Source: Chalara sp. BL73
Lineage: Eukaryota; Ascomycota; Leotiomycetes; Helotiales
Direction: 5' to 3'
Assembly (NCBI GenBank): GCA_918026815.1
Contig: CAKJVC010000006.1
Coordinates: forward strand, 1,550,001 to 1,614,000
DNA: 64,000 bases
The position numbers and the translations under genes were made by a program. The stretch's first letter is position 1, and each line of letters opens with the position of its first letter. Below the pieces are notes generated by a model. The model made no database searches. It was not told the DNA's origin and worked only from the letters and a program-made list of their open reading frames with translations. Positions 1 to 11,866 of the stretch are shown here, piece by piece.

Positions 1-2061
1 ACTCAGCTTCAAAGGGACTACATTACCTTTGCGGAGTCAAACAAGCCCTTCATCCGCACAGACAAGGGGACTGTGAAGAGACGTGCCACTCTAGAACTCT
101 ATTCTGACTATATTGAGCGGTTCTATAGCTCCCGAGGGGATGATATAGATGCTATCACGATCGATACAAGTTCGATCAAGTCCATTGTTGGTTCAACCCG
201 ACATATTCTCTGTTCCGTACTGCCTGCAATTCACGAAGCTTCGCCTGATACAGATCTTTTCAGTCTTGGGCTGGACTCACTTCTTGTGTTTCGAGCTATC
301 AAAACTATCAGGGCTGCCACGGGGCTCGAGGATCGACTTGCTCCTCGACACCTCTACGCAAATCCTACGCTTGCCAAATTCTCTGCTGCTCTTGTGAGTT
401 TATCGGCCGAGGCGAGAAAGCAAAACGGGTCCGCTTCGAACGACCTCATTGACGACAATTTGGCCAAGATGAAAAGGATGATAGACAAACACAAGGCACG
501 GCTATCGATCAAGATGAACCCCCTTGACTACGTCAACTTTAACCATTACATGGGGCTGAACTTCTTCTTTGCTCTACGTGAAGGGATTAGTTTCAAACAA
601 GCATTTGCGAAACTGCAAGCAGGTCTCCTTCGCGCGATGCAACTTATTCCAGCCCTCGAGGGCAAGATCATGGTTTCCTCGGAGCAAGAGATTGGTTACA
701 AGAAGGGCGATCTATCCATCACGATTCCCCCCCTCCCATCACCGGACTCCACGAACAGTGATCATGCGAGCTCTTCTGTGGGGCCGAGGCAGCTGGTATA
801 TAAGAATATGTCTCATGTTCTTCCATCATTTGAGAAGTTGAGAAAGGCCGGGTTCCCGCCTTCTGCAGTTAAGGATGAACTTATCCTTGGCGGAGACCCG
901 TTCCCACAGCTGCCTGCTGATATCTTGATTGCACAGGCCAACTTCATCGAAGGTGGTTGCATTCTTTCTGCAAATTTCCATCACTCATGCTTCGATGGGA
1001 ATGGTGTTATGGTTGCTCTTCGGGTCTGGGCCGAGAGTTGTAGATATCTTGAAGGGGACATGTCAGCAACATGCAGCTGGCTGGATCCGGAGAGTTTCAA
1101 TCATAGCCTACCGTCTATCCTACACGAACAAGAAGGATATTCTCGACCTGCTCATGAGGTAGATCCCGGCGTGTGGGGATATCTGCCATTTGCGCCTTCA
1201 GATTTTCCTCGGGAGAACTATGTGAATGGCACGCTTGAGACTCAGAAATCTTGCCTCCGGAAGGAAAAAGCTCTCCCTCCTGCACCTGCTTTCCCTCACA
1301 AATTTGTCGTACCCCCCAATCCCGCTCCAGATGGCCGTTGCTTGAGCACTACAATGTTCTTGATCCCGCCCGAGAACGTGCAGAAGCTCAAAGATAAAGT
1401 GACTTCAGACCCAGAGGCTAAAGGTGTCATCACATCTCTCAGTGATATTGTGCAAGCCTTCTTCTGGCGGGCTGCGATCAAGGCGCGATATCGTATAGCT
1501 AAAGAGCGTCGAGGAGAAACAATTGGTCCCACCGACATATCCGTTCTGGAGTTGCCCTTTGACAGCCGACCATACTTCTCTTCTTTGCTGCCATCATCAT
1601 ATATGGGTAGCATGCTCTTACTCAACCGACCCAATATGCCCGTTGAGACACTCTGCGCCGCCGAGACTAGCATTGGACGCATCGCATATCATATTCGCGA
1701 GGCTACAGCGCGCATCACACCCTCGCTGGTACACGATGCGTTTACGCTTCTCCAATCCTTGCCCGACTACAGCCGATTCACTACTGCCGTCATGGGTCTT
1801 GACGGTGTGCACGCCATGATTTCCAATCTAATACTATTCCAAACGAGCGAGATCTCATTTGGCGATGGGTTCTTTGCTGCTGGAGGATGCCCCGAAACCA
1901 TGCGACCACAAATCGAGCGAGGTCATAAGCGTTTCCGATTCCTGGTCATCTTTCCGCAGAAGAGCGATGGGGGTGTGGAGCTTGTCCTTGGCACAACACC
2001 CGAGGAATTGGAGATGTTGATGGCGGATGAAGAATTCACCGAATATGCAAAGCTTATATGA
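1..2061 (+). CDS. NRPS-like adenylation/carrier/acyltransferase enzyme, 3' part
   Basis: The frame is open from base 1, so the gene starts upstream of the window; 686 residues are visible. The first ~40 residues end an adenylate-forming domain (FIRTDKGTVKRR, holding the usual C-terminal lysine). A phosphopantetheine carrier follows, with LGLDSLL and the attachment serine at 277-279. The remaining ~500 residues resemble fungal BAHD/trichothecene 3-O-acetyltransferases: HxxxD is HSCFD at 982-996, and a late SFGDGFF stretch stands where the family has DFGWG. By family knowledge such A-T-acyltransferase enzymes activate a carboxylic acid, hold it as a thioester and pass it to an alcohol or amine. 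The substrate is unknown. No intron is needed in the visible part. No other biosynthetic gene is adjacent on the right, so any cluster lies to the left. Confidence 0.85.
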   Translation, partial: TQLQRDYITFAESNKPFIRTDKGTVKRRATLELYSDYIERFYSSRGDDIDAITIDTSSIKSIVGSTRHILCSVLPAIHEASPDTDLFSLGLDSLLVFRAIKTIRAATGLEDRLAPRHLYANPTLAKFSAALVSLSAEARKQNGSASNDLIDDNLAKMKRMIDKHKARLSIKMNPLDYVNFNHYMGLNFFFALREGISFKQAFAKLQAGLLRAMQLIPALEGKIMVSSEQEIGYKKGDLSITIPPLPSPDSTNSDHASSSVGPRQLVYKNMSHVLPSFEKLRKAGFPPSAVKDELILGGDPFPQLPADILIAQANFIEGGCILSANFHHSCFDGNGVMVALRVWAESCRYLEGDMSATCSWLDPESFNHSLPSILHEQEGYSRPAHEVDPGVWGYLPFAPSDFPRENYVNGTLETQKSCLRKEKALPPAPAFPHKFVVPPNPAPDGRCLSTTMFLIPPENVQKLKDKVTSDPEAKGVITSLSDIVQAFFWRAAIKARYRIAKERRGETIGPTDISVLELPFDSRPYFSSLLPSSYMGSMLLLNRPNMPVETLCAAETSIGRIAYHIREATARITPSLVHDAFTLLQSLPDYSRFTTAVMGLDGVHAMISNLILFQTSEISFGDGFFAAGGCPETMRPQIERGHKRFRFLVIFPQKSDGGVELVLGTTPEELEMLMADEEFTEYAKLI

Positions 2062-5000
2062 GAGCATGGGAAAATGCAAGTTCTCGTCAGCTCCCAGTGT
2101 ATGTCCGTCGTGCATATTGCAAACGCCTTTTCTCTAGCTCGTAAATCGATTACCGTAGTCTCTACCGAAGATGAATGCATGGCTGATCAGCTGATCAACA
2201 GAACACGTATGGTGCCGTTTCAGCTCCCTGAGATTGAGTTGCACAACATATAGAAACAAGATTTTGAAAACTCAGATCGCGAGATCTGTAAGCTTACGCT
2301 TGGATGCTTTTCTTGATACCAGGATTGCTTTTTTATTGATAATACGAGGTCCATACGAGTCGTACCTTAAAGTCTCTTGTGGCACCGCAGTCGTATTTAT
2401 TGCAGCCTTTTTCTGTTAGCGTAGAGTATTAATTGGCAATTCGCCGTAGAAGCATATAAGTCCGGGCGTTATGGCATGTAGATGGCATAAAAAGTGGAGA
2501 TACATCCAGCTCAAAGCTAACCAACCTCAACGTCTACTTCACCTTGCCTGCCAAGGCACGTAATACGTGGGGGGAATAAGTACGCGCACCCCCCTGCTCC
2601 TCCTGCCAGCCCTACTTAGATGAACAAACTCCTACCTTAGGACAGCCGCTGAGACGGGGCGGCAACGGGATGAGTAGGCTGAGGCGGTTGGGGGACTGCT
2701 GCTCGGGCCAAGATAAGCTACCCGGTCAGAAGCACTAGCATCCCCGTCGGTTCCCGTAGTGCCCGGCTTACTGACCGACAGGATCAGGGAAGATTTGAGT
2801 CATTTCCATTGGTTCCCGTCTTCTTGCGTGGATTTATCGAAACACATACATTTCCTAGAGCTATTTTTTTTCAAGGCTTGATGAATACGATCATATCAAC
2901 GCAAAATAATATTCAGAGTCCCTCAGCTAGTACGCATTCACTTGGCCCCCGCAAGGCGACTTTCTCACTTCCAGACCATGACAACATCGAATAAGCAAAA
3001 CTTGCCTCAAAATGTGGCGCCTGCCAAAACATTTGACATGATCTTGTTGCTCTTGAGAGTGGTGGACGCCCGACAAGGTCACACATGTTTTCCCGTGCTC
3101 TAGCTCCACTTGCTTGTGCAGCGCGCGTTGAATGGGTACGAGAAGACTCTTAATCATATTCAATTCATTACTTACGTTCCTACAATGAACGCAGTTGAGA
3201 ATCTTGCAGTATTGTTTTCTCAACTAGTAGATTGAGCAGTGCTAAAGAACCCACAGACACGCTCAATAGCTGAAAATATCACGGCTGAATTTCGGAATAT
3301 CTCCATTACGGAAGACATTCATACAGCGAACAACAATGATGGAAATGGTATGAGCTTCGACTTTGGGAGAATTTGTGCGACAGTGGCGTGTAGGCAGCTG
3401 ATTCATGCTTTGAATGGCAACTAGGGCCCTAGTCAATTGTGAATGTGACGACGCCTTCATCCTCGGACTTACGTATCAATGTTTGGCTGGTGTGCTACCC
3501 AATCTCAATTCTCGCTGGCTGAGCTTTGAGTTCGTGTAAGAGCAAGTTGCTACATTCTGTTGACAAAGTGAAGGTATATCGATAGGTATCTCTTTATACT
3601 ACCACAACAGATAATCTTTTCCAGAAGCTAGGTGTGCTTTAGGAGAATCAAAATGTAGAGTGACACTCCTGGGCCACATAATATAAGCATAACATACCAT
3701 CTCCTGCTGTCACATGCCGTCTTTGACTTAGCCCAGTGTTCCCAATATCATGCCTAGATGTGAACTTGGCAAGGCTGGATAATCGGCGCCACTAGCCAGC
3801 CTCAATCTCAGGTTACACAGTTCTTTCAATTCCGAGGATCCGGTCCTGTCAGTATGGTCTCGTCGAATCAAACCAGTGCTGCAATGGTTCCGCAAATTTC
3901 GGACTCCGTGTGAAACCTCAATTGATCCCTGTAATTAGAAATTTTGGATAAGATTTTGGCATTCGGAGGTTTTTGAAGTCGAAACAACCGATTCGGCCCT
4001 TGCCTTCCCCGCCTTCCTAGTCCTTGCTCATATATGTTAAATGCATGAGTTTACATAATGAGCTCAGCCTCACATGCATGGTGCAGATTCCGCATGCGAA
4101 ATTGTGCAGATACGGATCCCCAGAAATTCAGCCTGTAAAGCAGTTGCACCGGCAGGAGTAATATCATTCAGCCACCCAGCTAGACCTGCTGCTCTTGCCT
4201 GTCCTTCTGAGAACACAAACAGTTCCTGTAGCACAACATGGATGGCCAAGTCAAATTACCATCCAATAAACCAGGTTTGGGTGGTTGCAACATTAGCGTT
4301 CGCTACGACAACTCTAACTTGTGCGGTCTAGTCAGGGTGCCCAATCGATCTTCTACTACCCTGTGGAAATTTTGACTTACATGACACTTACTGCCAAACA
4401 AGTTTGTGTAACAACGCATTGCCTGTGGGTGATGCTGCACGAAGATAGGCGTCATCGTTTAGCGTGTGCAATGCAATACAACACTTCGAGCCTAGTTGCT
4501 GATTATGCCAACCCGACTAGCAAATTCACATGCATTCTCATTTCCAGCATCACTGTCTACTGACTTTACAGTGTTCGATATACTTATCTGCCACACCTTT
4601 CTTTATAATTCCTTCTAACTCTTCATTATAGAAGCGTTCAAAATGACGCCGTCGGTACTCAAGTGCTGTTAGGATTTTAGATTAGGTCCTCGGTTACCCA
4701 AGCTTGACAGATAGTTAGTCATAGGAGCGTGGGCATAGCGATTAGGCTAAGAAGCTCTACAATCGCGTCTGTACTTATACGGCTTAATATAAATCATACT
4801 AGTCTGAGAAGCTAATCAAGCATCTAATTGTCAATGGTACATAGTCCCAAAAAGAGAATTATCCAAACCTCGTCCACAAATGGCTTATTTAAGATAAAGT
4901 GACTAGTTTGTAACTTCCCATCTACCTGTTTGCAATGGAAATTCGTGCCCTAACTCACTCCTCCCTCTGTTTAGGGCATTCTAAGAACTGCCTACAAAAG

Positions 5001-6465
5001 CCCCAAACTGGGAATTAAATTATCACGATATCCTGACATCAGCAGTTTTAAAGTACTATAAATTTTCGAGAACGTGGCCATTAGGTCATTGAACAGGGTA
5101 GCATATGAGGAGGTTGGGGGAATACTACTTGTGACTCATTATTCTGAGCGTTACACAGACTTAATTGGCTACCAGACAAACTCCTGAAGTGCGCGTGTCG
5201 CTAGTGGCAGAAGCACGAAAATAGCTCACATTTAAATAGTAGTGTAGATTACAAAGTTAAGAAATGGCTCATAGTAAGTAGACGTCTGTGAAACGGCCAA
5301 GCCTATTGACCAGATTTGGCCTAGTCGTTTTTCATCACTCTAGATAGTTGATTCTATTAGCTCTACAATCAATATCATATGCCCTATTTTACAGCCTATT
5401 CTGTGATAAGATCACCTACAATCTATCCGTTTGACAACGTCCGTAGCTGAATCAAGAAATGGATTTCGAACCTCCAGAATTGAGCAACGCATAGTTGTCA
5501 CGTCCCGTGCTCCCAAGCACACGTGACCTACATTAGGTGAGGTCTGTGTCAGAAATAGAAGCTATCATATAGGGAATCAACTAGAGGATCTGCGAAGGTA
5601 TCACGGCGATGAATTACAGGCATGCAATGCATTCCAAGTTGACGATATTCTCTACAGTGCTGAGCTGTAAATGAAGGGAAGACAATCTCTAACGTACCCG
5701 ATAGGTCAGTGGAACAGACATGTCAGTGAAAGAGTACCCCTGCAACCACCACCACTTTTTGCCCTTTGAATCACGATTATATTACAACTACTTAAAATAT
5801 CGATTTACGGATTGAAATAATTGATTTATTGACGATCAGGGCATGTACGAGCAGTGTGCTCTAGCGATTTACACATCCTCAGCTCCTCCTAGATTTCAGA
5901 GTCTGAGGACTGTCCAGACTCGGAATGGGTGAAAAGAATATCGCCCACAGCTTGGAGAGTCCATGAATTTGCGTGCCATAGCAGCCACAAGATTAGTGAC
6001 AATTCCTAGCATAGTAGTGATGCCCTAAAGCTCGGATAAGAGAGCTTTAGTGAAAGAACTCTATTGCACCATAAACGGCGACTTTCTGCAAATCAGGTGC
6101 GAAAGTGACAATGCGAACGTAAATTTCTTGTGAAAAGAGTTCAGGATGTTTAGAAATAGCCACGAAACAGGACTTATACCAAAACATAAAAAAGATCGAT
6201 GCGTGCACAGAGTTTGAGATGCTTAAAGTCAAAGCACCTAGCATTTTTCTCAGCACAGTAGGTATCTCGCTACCTAGAGAGGGACATTAGTAAACTTTTT
6301 ATTAAAGTGCTTGGTATTATTATTATTTTTATATAAAGAGAAGTAAATAAACTACTTTTTAGTTCGTAGTGACAAGATCGTGCCTGGCCCTTAGTATAAA
6401 CGTTTTGGCAATATCCTCCTTCACGGAAATTTACATGTTTCAAGACACTATAAATCACTATGTCG
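2062..6465. other. Gene-poor spacer
   Basis: About 4.4 kb with only short ORFs that show no recognisable motif. The stretch 4640-5900 is AT-rich, full of stop codons in all frames and looks like an old decayed repeat, but no transposase or terminal repeat could be identified. Confidence 0.5.
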
Positions 6466-8634
6466 TTATCGAAGTCGAAATATCTCCGCCTCAGCAGCCA
6501 AGTCGCTACATCTTCCACGCATTTCTTCCTCAAACTCACCATTCATAAGGCCATAGACATAACACTCCCCCAGTAGCATGTATGTCTGACCGCCATCATT
6601 ATCAACAACCGGGCGAAGCGCATAGGGCACGGTCCCCCCAAAGAGCACAACGACTACATCTCCCTCCCGAATAACGCTCGGCCCCATGCATACATATTTG
6701 CCATTATCTAAAAGGAAGAACCGTCGAAGGGGCGCCACCTCCATGAATACCTTTCCAAATCTACCGCGTATGTCGGTGATATCGCCATCTCGGGCGAGGG
6801 CCAGATAAGGGGCTAGCATGTTAGACAGTTCGGCAGCCGTGTTCGAATCGAACCGGCCCTCCAGAATGGTCCCGGCTCCGTAGGCTTGAAGGAAGGTCTC
6901 GAATGACTGCCCCCCAGGGGCTGGCACCAACCGCCATAGAACCCTCAAAAAATAATTCAAACATCTGCTCCGTGTGGGTTTTGCGAGCTGCGGAGGGTTG
7001 CGGTCTATGTTCTGTGGGTGGTTCTGGTGGCCATAATACTCCGCCGTCGCCAACTCGGAAAGACCGAGTCTATCTACCAAAAAGCTCCTCGGGGTGGAAC
7101 CGCCCAGGTCGCCGTTGCTTAAGTGCGCGAGAAGGTTGTACGCCCACATGCTGGCAAAGTCGCGATATAGGTCCTGCGGCGATAGGGTGCGTATCTCCTC
7201 AGCGTCGGGAGCAGTCTGTCCCGGATGCTCCACTCCGCAGAGCAAAGTCCATATGAGACAACGGATGGGAGAGAATGTGCGAGAAGGAATTAGTCCGCCG
7301 TCTTCGGTAATAATCTTCCACGCATCCATCACTTTCTGCATCATAAAGCCACTCATGCTAGGTCCGTCTTCTGCCTCAAAGGGAAATTTCCTGTCCGGAG
7401 TCACGACCTGCACCGATCCGACTCCGAACCCGCGCAAGTCGAGAATCAGTCCTCCCTGGGCGAGGAGAGAAGATGGAGATTGGAACTCCTCGGAAGCGAA
7501 AACAGGATAGTTGGCGTAGGGCTTGTTGAATTGGAGGGGTACGGTGGCATGATTCCACCTCGGAACCCAGGTGGGCCACTCCTCCCCTGACGATTGCAAG
7601 CTGGCCTCGTTGGGGTGGAAAACGCAGCCAAAGATATGGAGATTTTTTCGGAGGGCGATTATTTTGCGGGTAGCCTCCATGAACACGTCTGGGATGGGCT
7701 TCGTGTAGTCTGGCTGAATGGGTGGTCCATCGTTGACGAGACCGAGGACGGCGTAAATGCGATCCTGGGCTTGCGTGCATTCGAAGCCCGAGGCCCTCGT
7801 CATCATGTGCTCGAAGTTGACTCCGCCCGACCCGAGCTTGTGGAAACAGATCGCGCCCAGATCGCGCCAGTTCACCAATTTCCAGTTCGGAGTCTCCCAC
7901 AGACCGCGGTTGTTCTCGAACAGAAATATGCAGCAGGAGTACAACACGTCGAACGGCATCTCAGTCCTGCCCCATTGCAGCGTGACGCGACGGGCGAGCA
8001 CAACCTCCTGCAGTATCCACAGCCGCGTCCAGTAGCCAAGACTGAGAATCGCGCGTAGTGCTTTCCACCTGGGGGAATCACGGACCGGCCAGTTGTGGGC
8101 GGAGAGGTTGGCATCGTACGGAACCTGGTTCCCTATTGACGGGAACTTCCCCTCACTCAAATCGGTGACGAAGTTGCGGGCTATCAAGCTGTGGCCGTCC
8201 ACATCTTCCCCCAGCCACGAAATCACCTGATTCGCACTCCGATATATGTCGCCCATGAGGCTGACCTGCTGCGATCGCTCGGCTAGGTCTTCCTGATTGA
8301 TGCAGATCTGGTCGATCCATAGGGTTCTGCCCTTGTGGCCCCATCGCAGGTGCTTGAGCGCAGACTCGAGGCTAGGCGTGATTTTCAGGATTCCGGAGTC
8401 ACAAATCAGATCCTCCGTCGCTCCCAAGACACCCCAGACATAGCTTAACGCCTCGTATTTCTGGTATTGGTGGCGAAGTAAAGAGGGGCCACCTACAGCC
8501 CCTCCTGCCCTGGTCATGGCTAGTTTAACATGTTGTATCTGGCATTGTAGCGCGTCGTCGTTGCTTCCTTGGTGAAGGGTAACTAGTCGTATCGTGCCAG
8601 GTGAGAGGCTGCGGTAGTGGTATTTTGTCGACAT
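6466..8634 (-). CDS. HET-domain (heterokaryon incompatibility) protein
   Basis: Single-exon 722-aa protein starting at ATG 8634. The N-terminal third is a classical HET domain: YEALSYVWG at residues 60-68, TLWIDQICINQ at 104-114, then IYRSANQVISWLGE and a WTRLWILQEV segment. HET domains trigger vegetative-incompatibility cell death in fungi and often act as effectors of allorecognition. The remaining ~450 residues have no domain I can name, which is usual for this family. The frame is clean, so the gene looks intact. The many antisense and alternate-frame ORFs over this region reflect its GC-richer coding composition. Confidence 0.93.
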   Translation of the reverse strand: MSTKYHYRSLSPGTIRLVTLHQGSNDDALQCQIQHVKLAMTRAGGAVGGPSLLRHQYQKYEALSYVWGVLGATEDLICDSGILKITPSLESALKHLRWGHKGRTLWIDQICINQEDLAERSQQVSLMGDIYRSANQVISWLGEDVDGHSLIARNFVTDLSEGKFPSIGNQVPYDANLSAHNWPVRDSPRWKALRAILSLGYWTRLWILQEVVLARRVTLQWGRTEMPFDVLYSCCIFLFENNRGLWETPNWKLVNWRDLGAICFHKLGSGGVNFEHMMTRASGFECTQAQDRIYAVLGLVNDGPPIQPDYTKPIPDVFMEATRKIIALRKNLHIFGCVFHPNEASLQSSGEEWPTWVPRWNHATVPLQFNKPYANYPVFASEEFQSPSSLLAQGGLILDLRGFGVGSVQVVTPDRKFPFEAEDGPSMSGFMMQKVMDAWKIITEDGGLIPSRTFSPIRCLIWTLLCGVEHPGQTAPDAEEIRTLSPQDLYRDFASMWAYNLLAHLSNGDLGGSTPRSFLVDRLGLSELATAEYYGHQNHPQNIDRNPPQLAKPTRSRCLNYFLRVLWRLVPAPGGQSFETFLQAYGAGTILEGRFDSNTAAELSNMLAPYLALARDGDITDIRGRFGKVFMEVAPLRRFFLLDNGKYVCMGPSVIREGDVVVVLFGGTVPYALRPVVDNDGGQTYMLLGECYVYGLMNGEFEEEMRGRCSDLAAEAEIFRLR

Positions 8635-9982
8635 TATTTCGAATTGGCATTGCCCAATGTTTGCAAGGGTGATAAAGGGAAGGCGAAGCGGCTATGTAGA
8701 TGATGTGGTCAAGCAAAGCGGTTCGGCTTGCTGAGGTCGCATTTATGGGCCAGAATTAAGCAGAGGAGTATCAAATCTTCGTTGGGGTGACGATGAGCCG
8801 GTGTAGTAGATAGAAGAACAAAAAGCGGATAAGGAGAGATCAAAAGAATAAAACAACCCGAAAGGTGCGTTCAGTTGCGAGGTTATGTCAGTCAGATATC
8901 CAGTTACCCCGCCTACATGCGGAGAGCCCGAATCCGATGGGGCTGTGCTTCTTTCGTAAGTTGTACACTGCAGCCATTAGAGTCAGAAGATCAATAATAA
9001 CTAGGTAAATAATCCTTTCGAGTAGCTATTAGTAACGTTAGACGTTGGCGCTAATCTGGTGTTTGTTTGCTATCGGTCACGGCCGCGCATAGTGCAGTTT
9101 ATCCTCACGTTGGGCAAACAGTTGGGGCTGCGTAAACAGCGACCCAAACCCCCTGTTTGGCACTTTCAAACCGCTGTACTTAGACTTATTGTATAAAGAT
9201 CTACTAATTAATAAACTACATAACATGAATACTTTATTATATAAGTTTTTGGTTAAATATAATTATTATTATTTCAACTAGGTATCTGAGGTGGTGGGCT
9301 GAACACTTTTACTCTAGACACACTAGCGGCCGCGTCATTGGACCCATAGTTCCTGGCCAATGGTTTTCCCTCTTTTCCAACTTCAGATTCCATCGAGTCC
9401 GTAAGAATAGTAAACGCGAAAATCTCCTCCTTGGTTCTCATAAACAGTACGGGCTCCCCTCTAGGCTATCAAGACACCCACGCACTTTTTCGCTTTCGTT
9501 CTCAGACCTCTTAAGGCGTACTTGATATGCCTCTTGGGTAGTAGGCGACAGCCTCAGAAACATGGGACGCGCGTTCCTGCGTCCTACATAGCGCGAACAC
9601 CGTCTCTATCACTAGACCGGGAGCTTTGATACAACCCTATTAGTGTTGCTACTTCGTGCCAGCATGAAAATCTGCTTCCACTCGAATGTTGCCATGCTCT
9701 GCCATCGCCTAAGCCGAGGCTGGAACTGAATGCTAGATCTTTGTGACTTGTTGCACGAGAAAGTCTTCTGGGTATCCAGGCATCCTCTCTGCAGTGGAAA
9801 TTGGAATATCCACGATAGTCTTAAGCGTACCGTCTCATCCGTTGTTTGCCCTTGAACTCTGAAAGGAGCAAGTCTTTCGATGGTTGATTTTTCATTGACA
9901 AATTATGTGTACAGTATGGTTATTCTTGTTCGTCAATTCCCTCCTCCATGTTGAATTTTGTATTCAACTCACCAAATTCTTG
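8635..9982. other. Spacer upstream of HET gene
   Basis: No gene recognised. Includes the HET promoter region and an AT-rich block around 9180-9280. Confidence 0.5.
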
Positions 9983-10822
9983 CTATACATCGCTGCCGGT
10001 CTCTGAAGGAGAGCCCTCATACATATCCCTCTGTTCCCAAGAGACTCCTAATTTCACCAAACTTCGGAATCGCTCCTTCATTCTTCCCAACGACTCTCGC
10101 AGCAATGGATCCTCTTGGAAAATCGAAATACTAATTCCAATTTAGATCCTCTACATCCGATATCATCTGCTCAGCCCTGGACCCCGACTTCCGCTTAGCC
10201 CTGTGTAACTGGAGCATCTCTTCAGGTCGACTTGGCTTTGAGGGCTCCATACTCATACGCACATCTGCACCAAGCAGTGATATTGGAGAAAGGAGGATGT
10301 CTTTCCTACCTCCGGTTGCCTGTCCAAAGTCTCGCTGTTGTTGGTAATTTGCGTCCGTATTCGCCCCTTGCATGGACATCTCATCCAAAGAGAATTGTGT
10401 GCTGAAAGGTGGTAGGCTCATCTGTCCCTGCGGTAAAGGATTTGTGCCATTATTCTGCGCTGTCTGGCGATATAGCACGTCCTCGAGATGAGTTGCCTGC
10501 ACTCTACTACTCGGCCAATCGTTGCTTCCCTCAGAGCAGCCCTTGAGCGAAAGTAGACTCAAGTAGTTGATCAAGATGTACGAATTTGCGTGCTCAGACG
10601 AGGTGCTGCTAGCGTTTTAGCCCAGTGGTGCTGGTGAGGCAGAAAAAGGCCCAAGCTGCCCTTAATTAGCATTTAGGATGCTCCATGAACGCCGTGTGTT
10701 ATTCCTTTCTCCCACAGCATGTCAGCTTTCCTACAGCCTCGTCGAAGAAATCCCTCACTGAAGCGACGTTGTGAGGCCCTAATCCGGCGTCTCCTTTTGT
10801 CTGGCTGAGGTTCATCGGCCAT
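9983..10822 (-). CDS. Possible MADS-box-like protein, exons unresolved
   Basis: Three coding-looking segments on the minus strand. The first starts at ATG 10822 and is very basic (MADEPQPDKRRRRIRASQRR, then RKADMLWEK), resembling the start of fungal MADS/SRF-type domains. The second (about 10614-10150) has a hydrophobic SYILINYLSLL stretch, then DWPSS, then a long disordered Gln/Ser-rich part. The third (to a stop at 9983) continues as a charged helix with ESLGRMKERF. A splice joining segments two and three is plausible (GTAGAG donor near 10157, acceptor near 10112). The join of segments one and two could not be settled. It could be a small transcription factor or a relic. Confidence 0.35.
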
Positions 10823-11572
10823 CTTTGAGCACTTGCAGATTGATACTATTTTGAATCACCGATTCAGTGATGCTAAAATGCTAGCGCTGCTCGGATGGAG
10901 TGGTTTTCTACGTTCTCAGCTAGATCGGTTAATAATACCGAGCAGATAACGATGCAAGCATAAGCCCCCGCTTCTACACTAGTTCAACCTTCCTTCGTAT
11001 CGGCAAGCAGCTAACTGCTCGTAAGGTTCCACCAGCTTCACTGCTTGGCCGCAATACGCAAAGCTTTGCAAAACGCCAGAGAGGGACAGGAGATCGGGAT
11101 GGGTGAGAGGGATAATGCGCACTGGCTGCATTGCCTGCAGCTTTTGAGAGAGGTAAGGAATCTTAACGGTCTAGATTTCTTGAAAACCTTTTGCTGACTT
11201 GACTTTGAAGGGCGGTCCTGTGTACTGCAGATGGCACGCTTGAGCGCCATGCTGCGGAACAGTCACATTGGTTAATCATCAGCGGATATCAAGATATGCG
11301 GTTTTATTGCTCTACCGCGAAACTGAATGAATATGGAGATGCGGGAAGGATATATGATTATGGGCCTTTGATTTCGGTGGCTCCTTGGGATGGGTAATAT
11401 GGAGTCTTGGATACCGTAGAATTAAAATTTTAAAGAAACTATGAAATGTATCGAATGTGACATTGCTGAAATAGAAAGCCACGGAGCCTCCAGAGAGTAT
11501 GGGGTAAACGAGTCAATTGCTGAAGATTGTAGAACCTAAACTACAGAAGGGAATCTCTCTACTTATAGAGGT

Positions 11573-11596
11573 GTGATACTCACGTGTGAGTATCAC
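11573..11596. repeat. Hairpin 1: 10-bp stem, 4-nt loop
   Basis: Arms gtgatactca and tgagtatcac pair perfectly around cgtg. Confidence 0.85.
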
Positions 11597-11632
11597 ATAC
11601 GTCAGTGGATTCATCATCGAAGGCAAAATTGT

Positions 11633-11655
11633 GTATGCTTCTTGCGCAAGCATAC
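11633..11655. repeat. Hairpin 2: 8-bp stem, 7-nt loop
   Basis: Arms gtatgctt and aagcatac pair around cttgcgc; the palindrome cttgcgcaag lies inside. Confidence 0.85.
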
Positions 11656-11671
11656 CTACAACTTCCCCAAT

Positions 11672-11700
11672 AGGCTAGGTATTATTCTTAGACCTAGCCT
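11672..11700. repeat. Hairpin 3: 9-bp stem, 11-nt loop
   Basis: Arms aggctaggt and acctagcct pair perfectly around an AT-rich loop. Confidence 0.85.
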
Positions 11701-11866
11701 GTTCAACAGACATACCTGAAGCATGGCCAATGTCGAGCTGTAGGAAGAACCCAAGGAGAAATTATTGATCTAATGTTTAATGGCAGGTAAGTGTAGTGCA
11801 GTCTTAGGAGTATCCATATTCCACCAATACTTGAAATCCAACACTGTAAAGAGCGCTATCTATTCC

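Larger units (their letters stand above)
10823..11866. other. Spacer with hairpin cluster
   Basis: No convincing gene; a 70-codon ORF at 11038-11250 shows no motif. Three perfect stem-loops lie within 11573-11700 and are listed separately. Confidence 0.5.

Noticed and set aside
6903..8058. Several plus-strand ORFs of 90-154 codons
   Set aside because: Antisense shadows of the HET gene.
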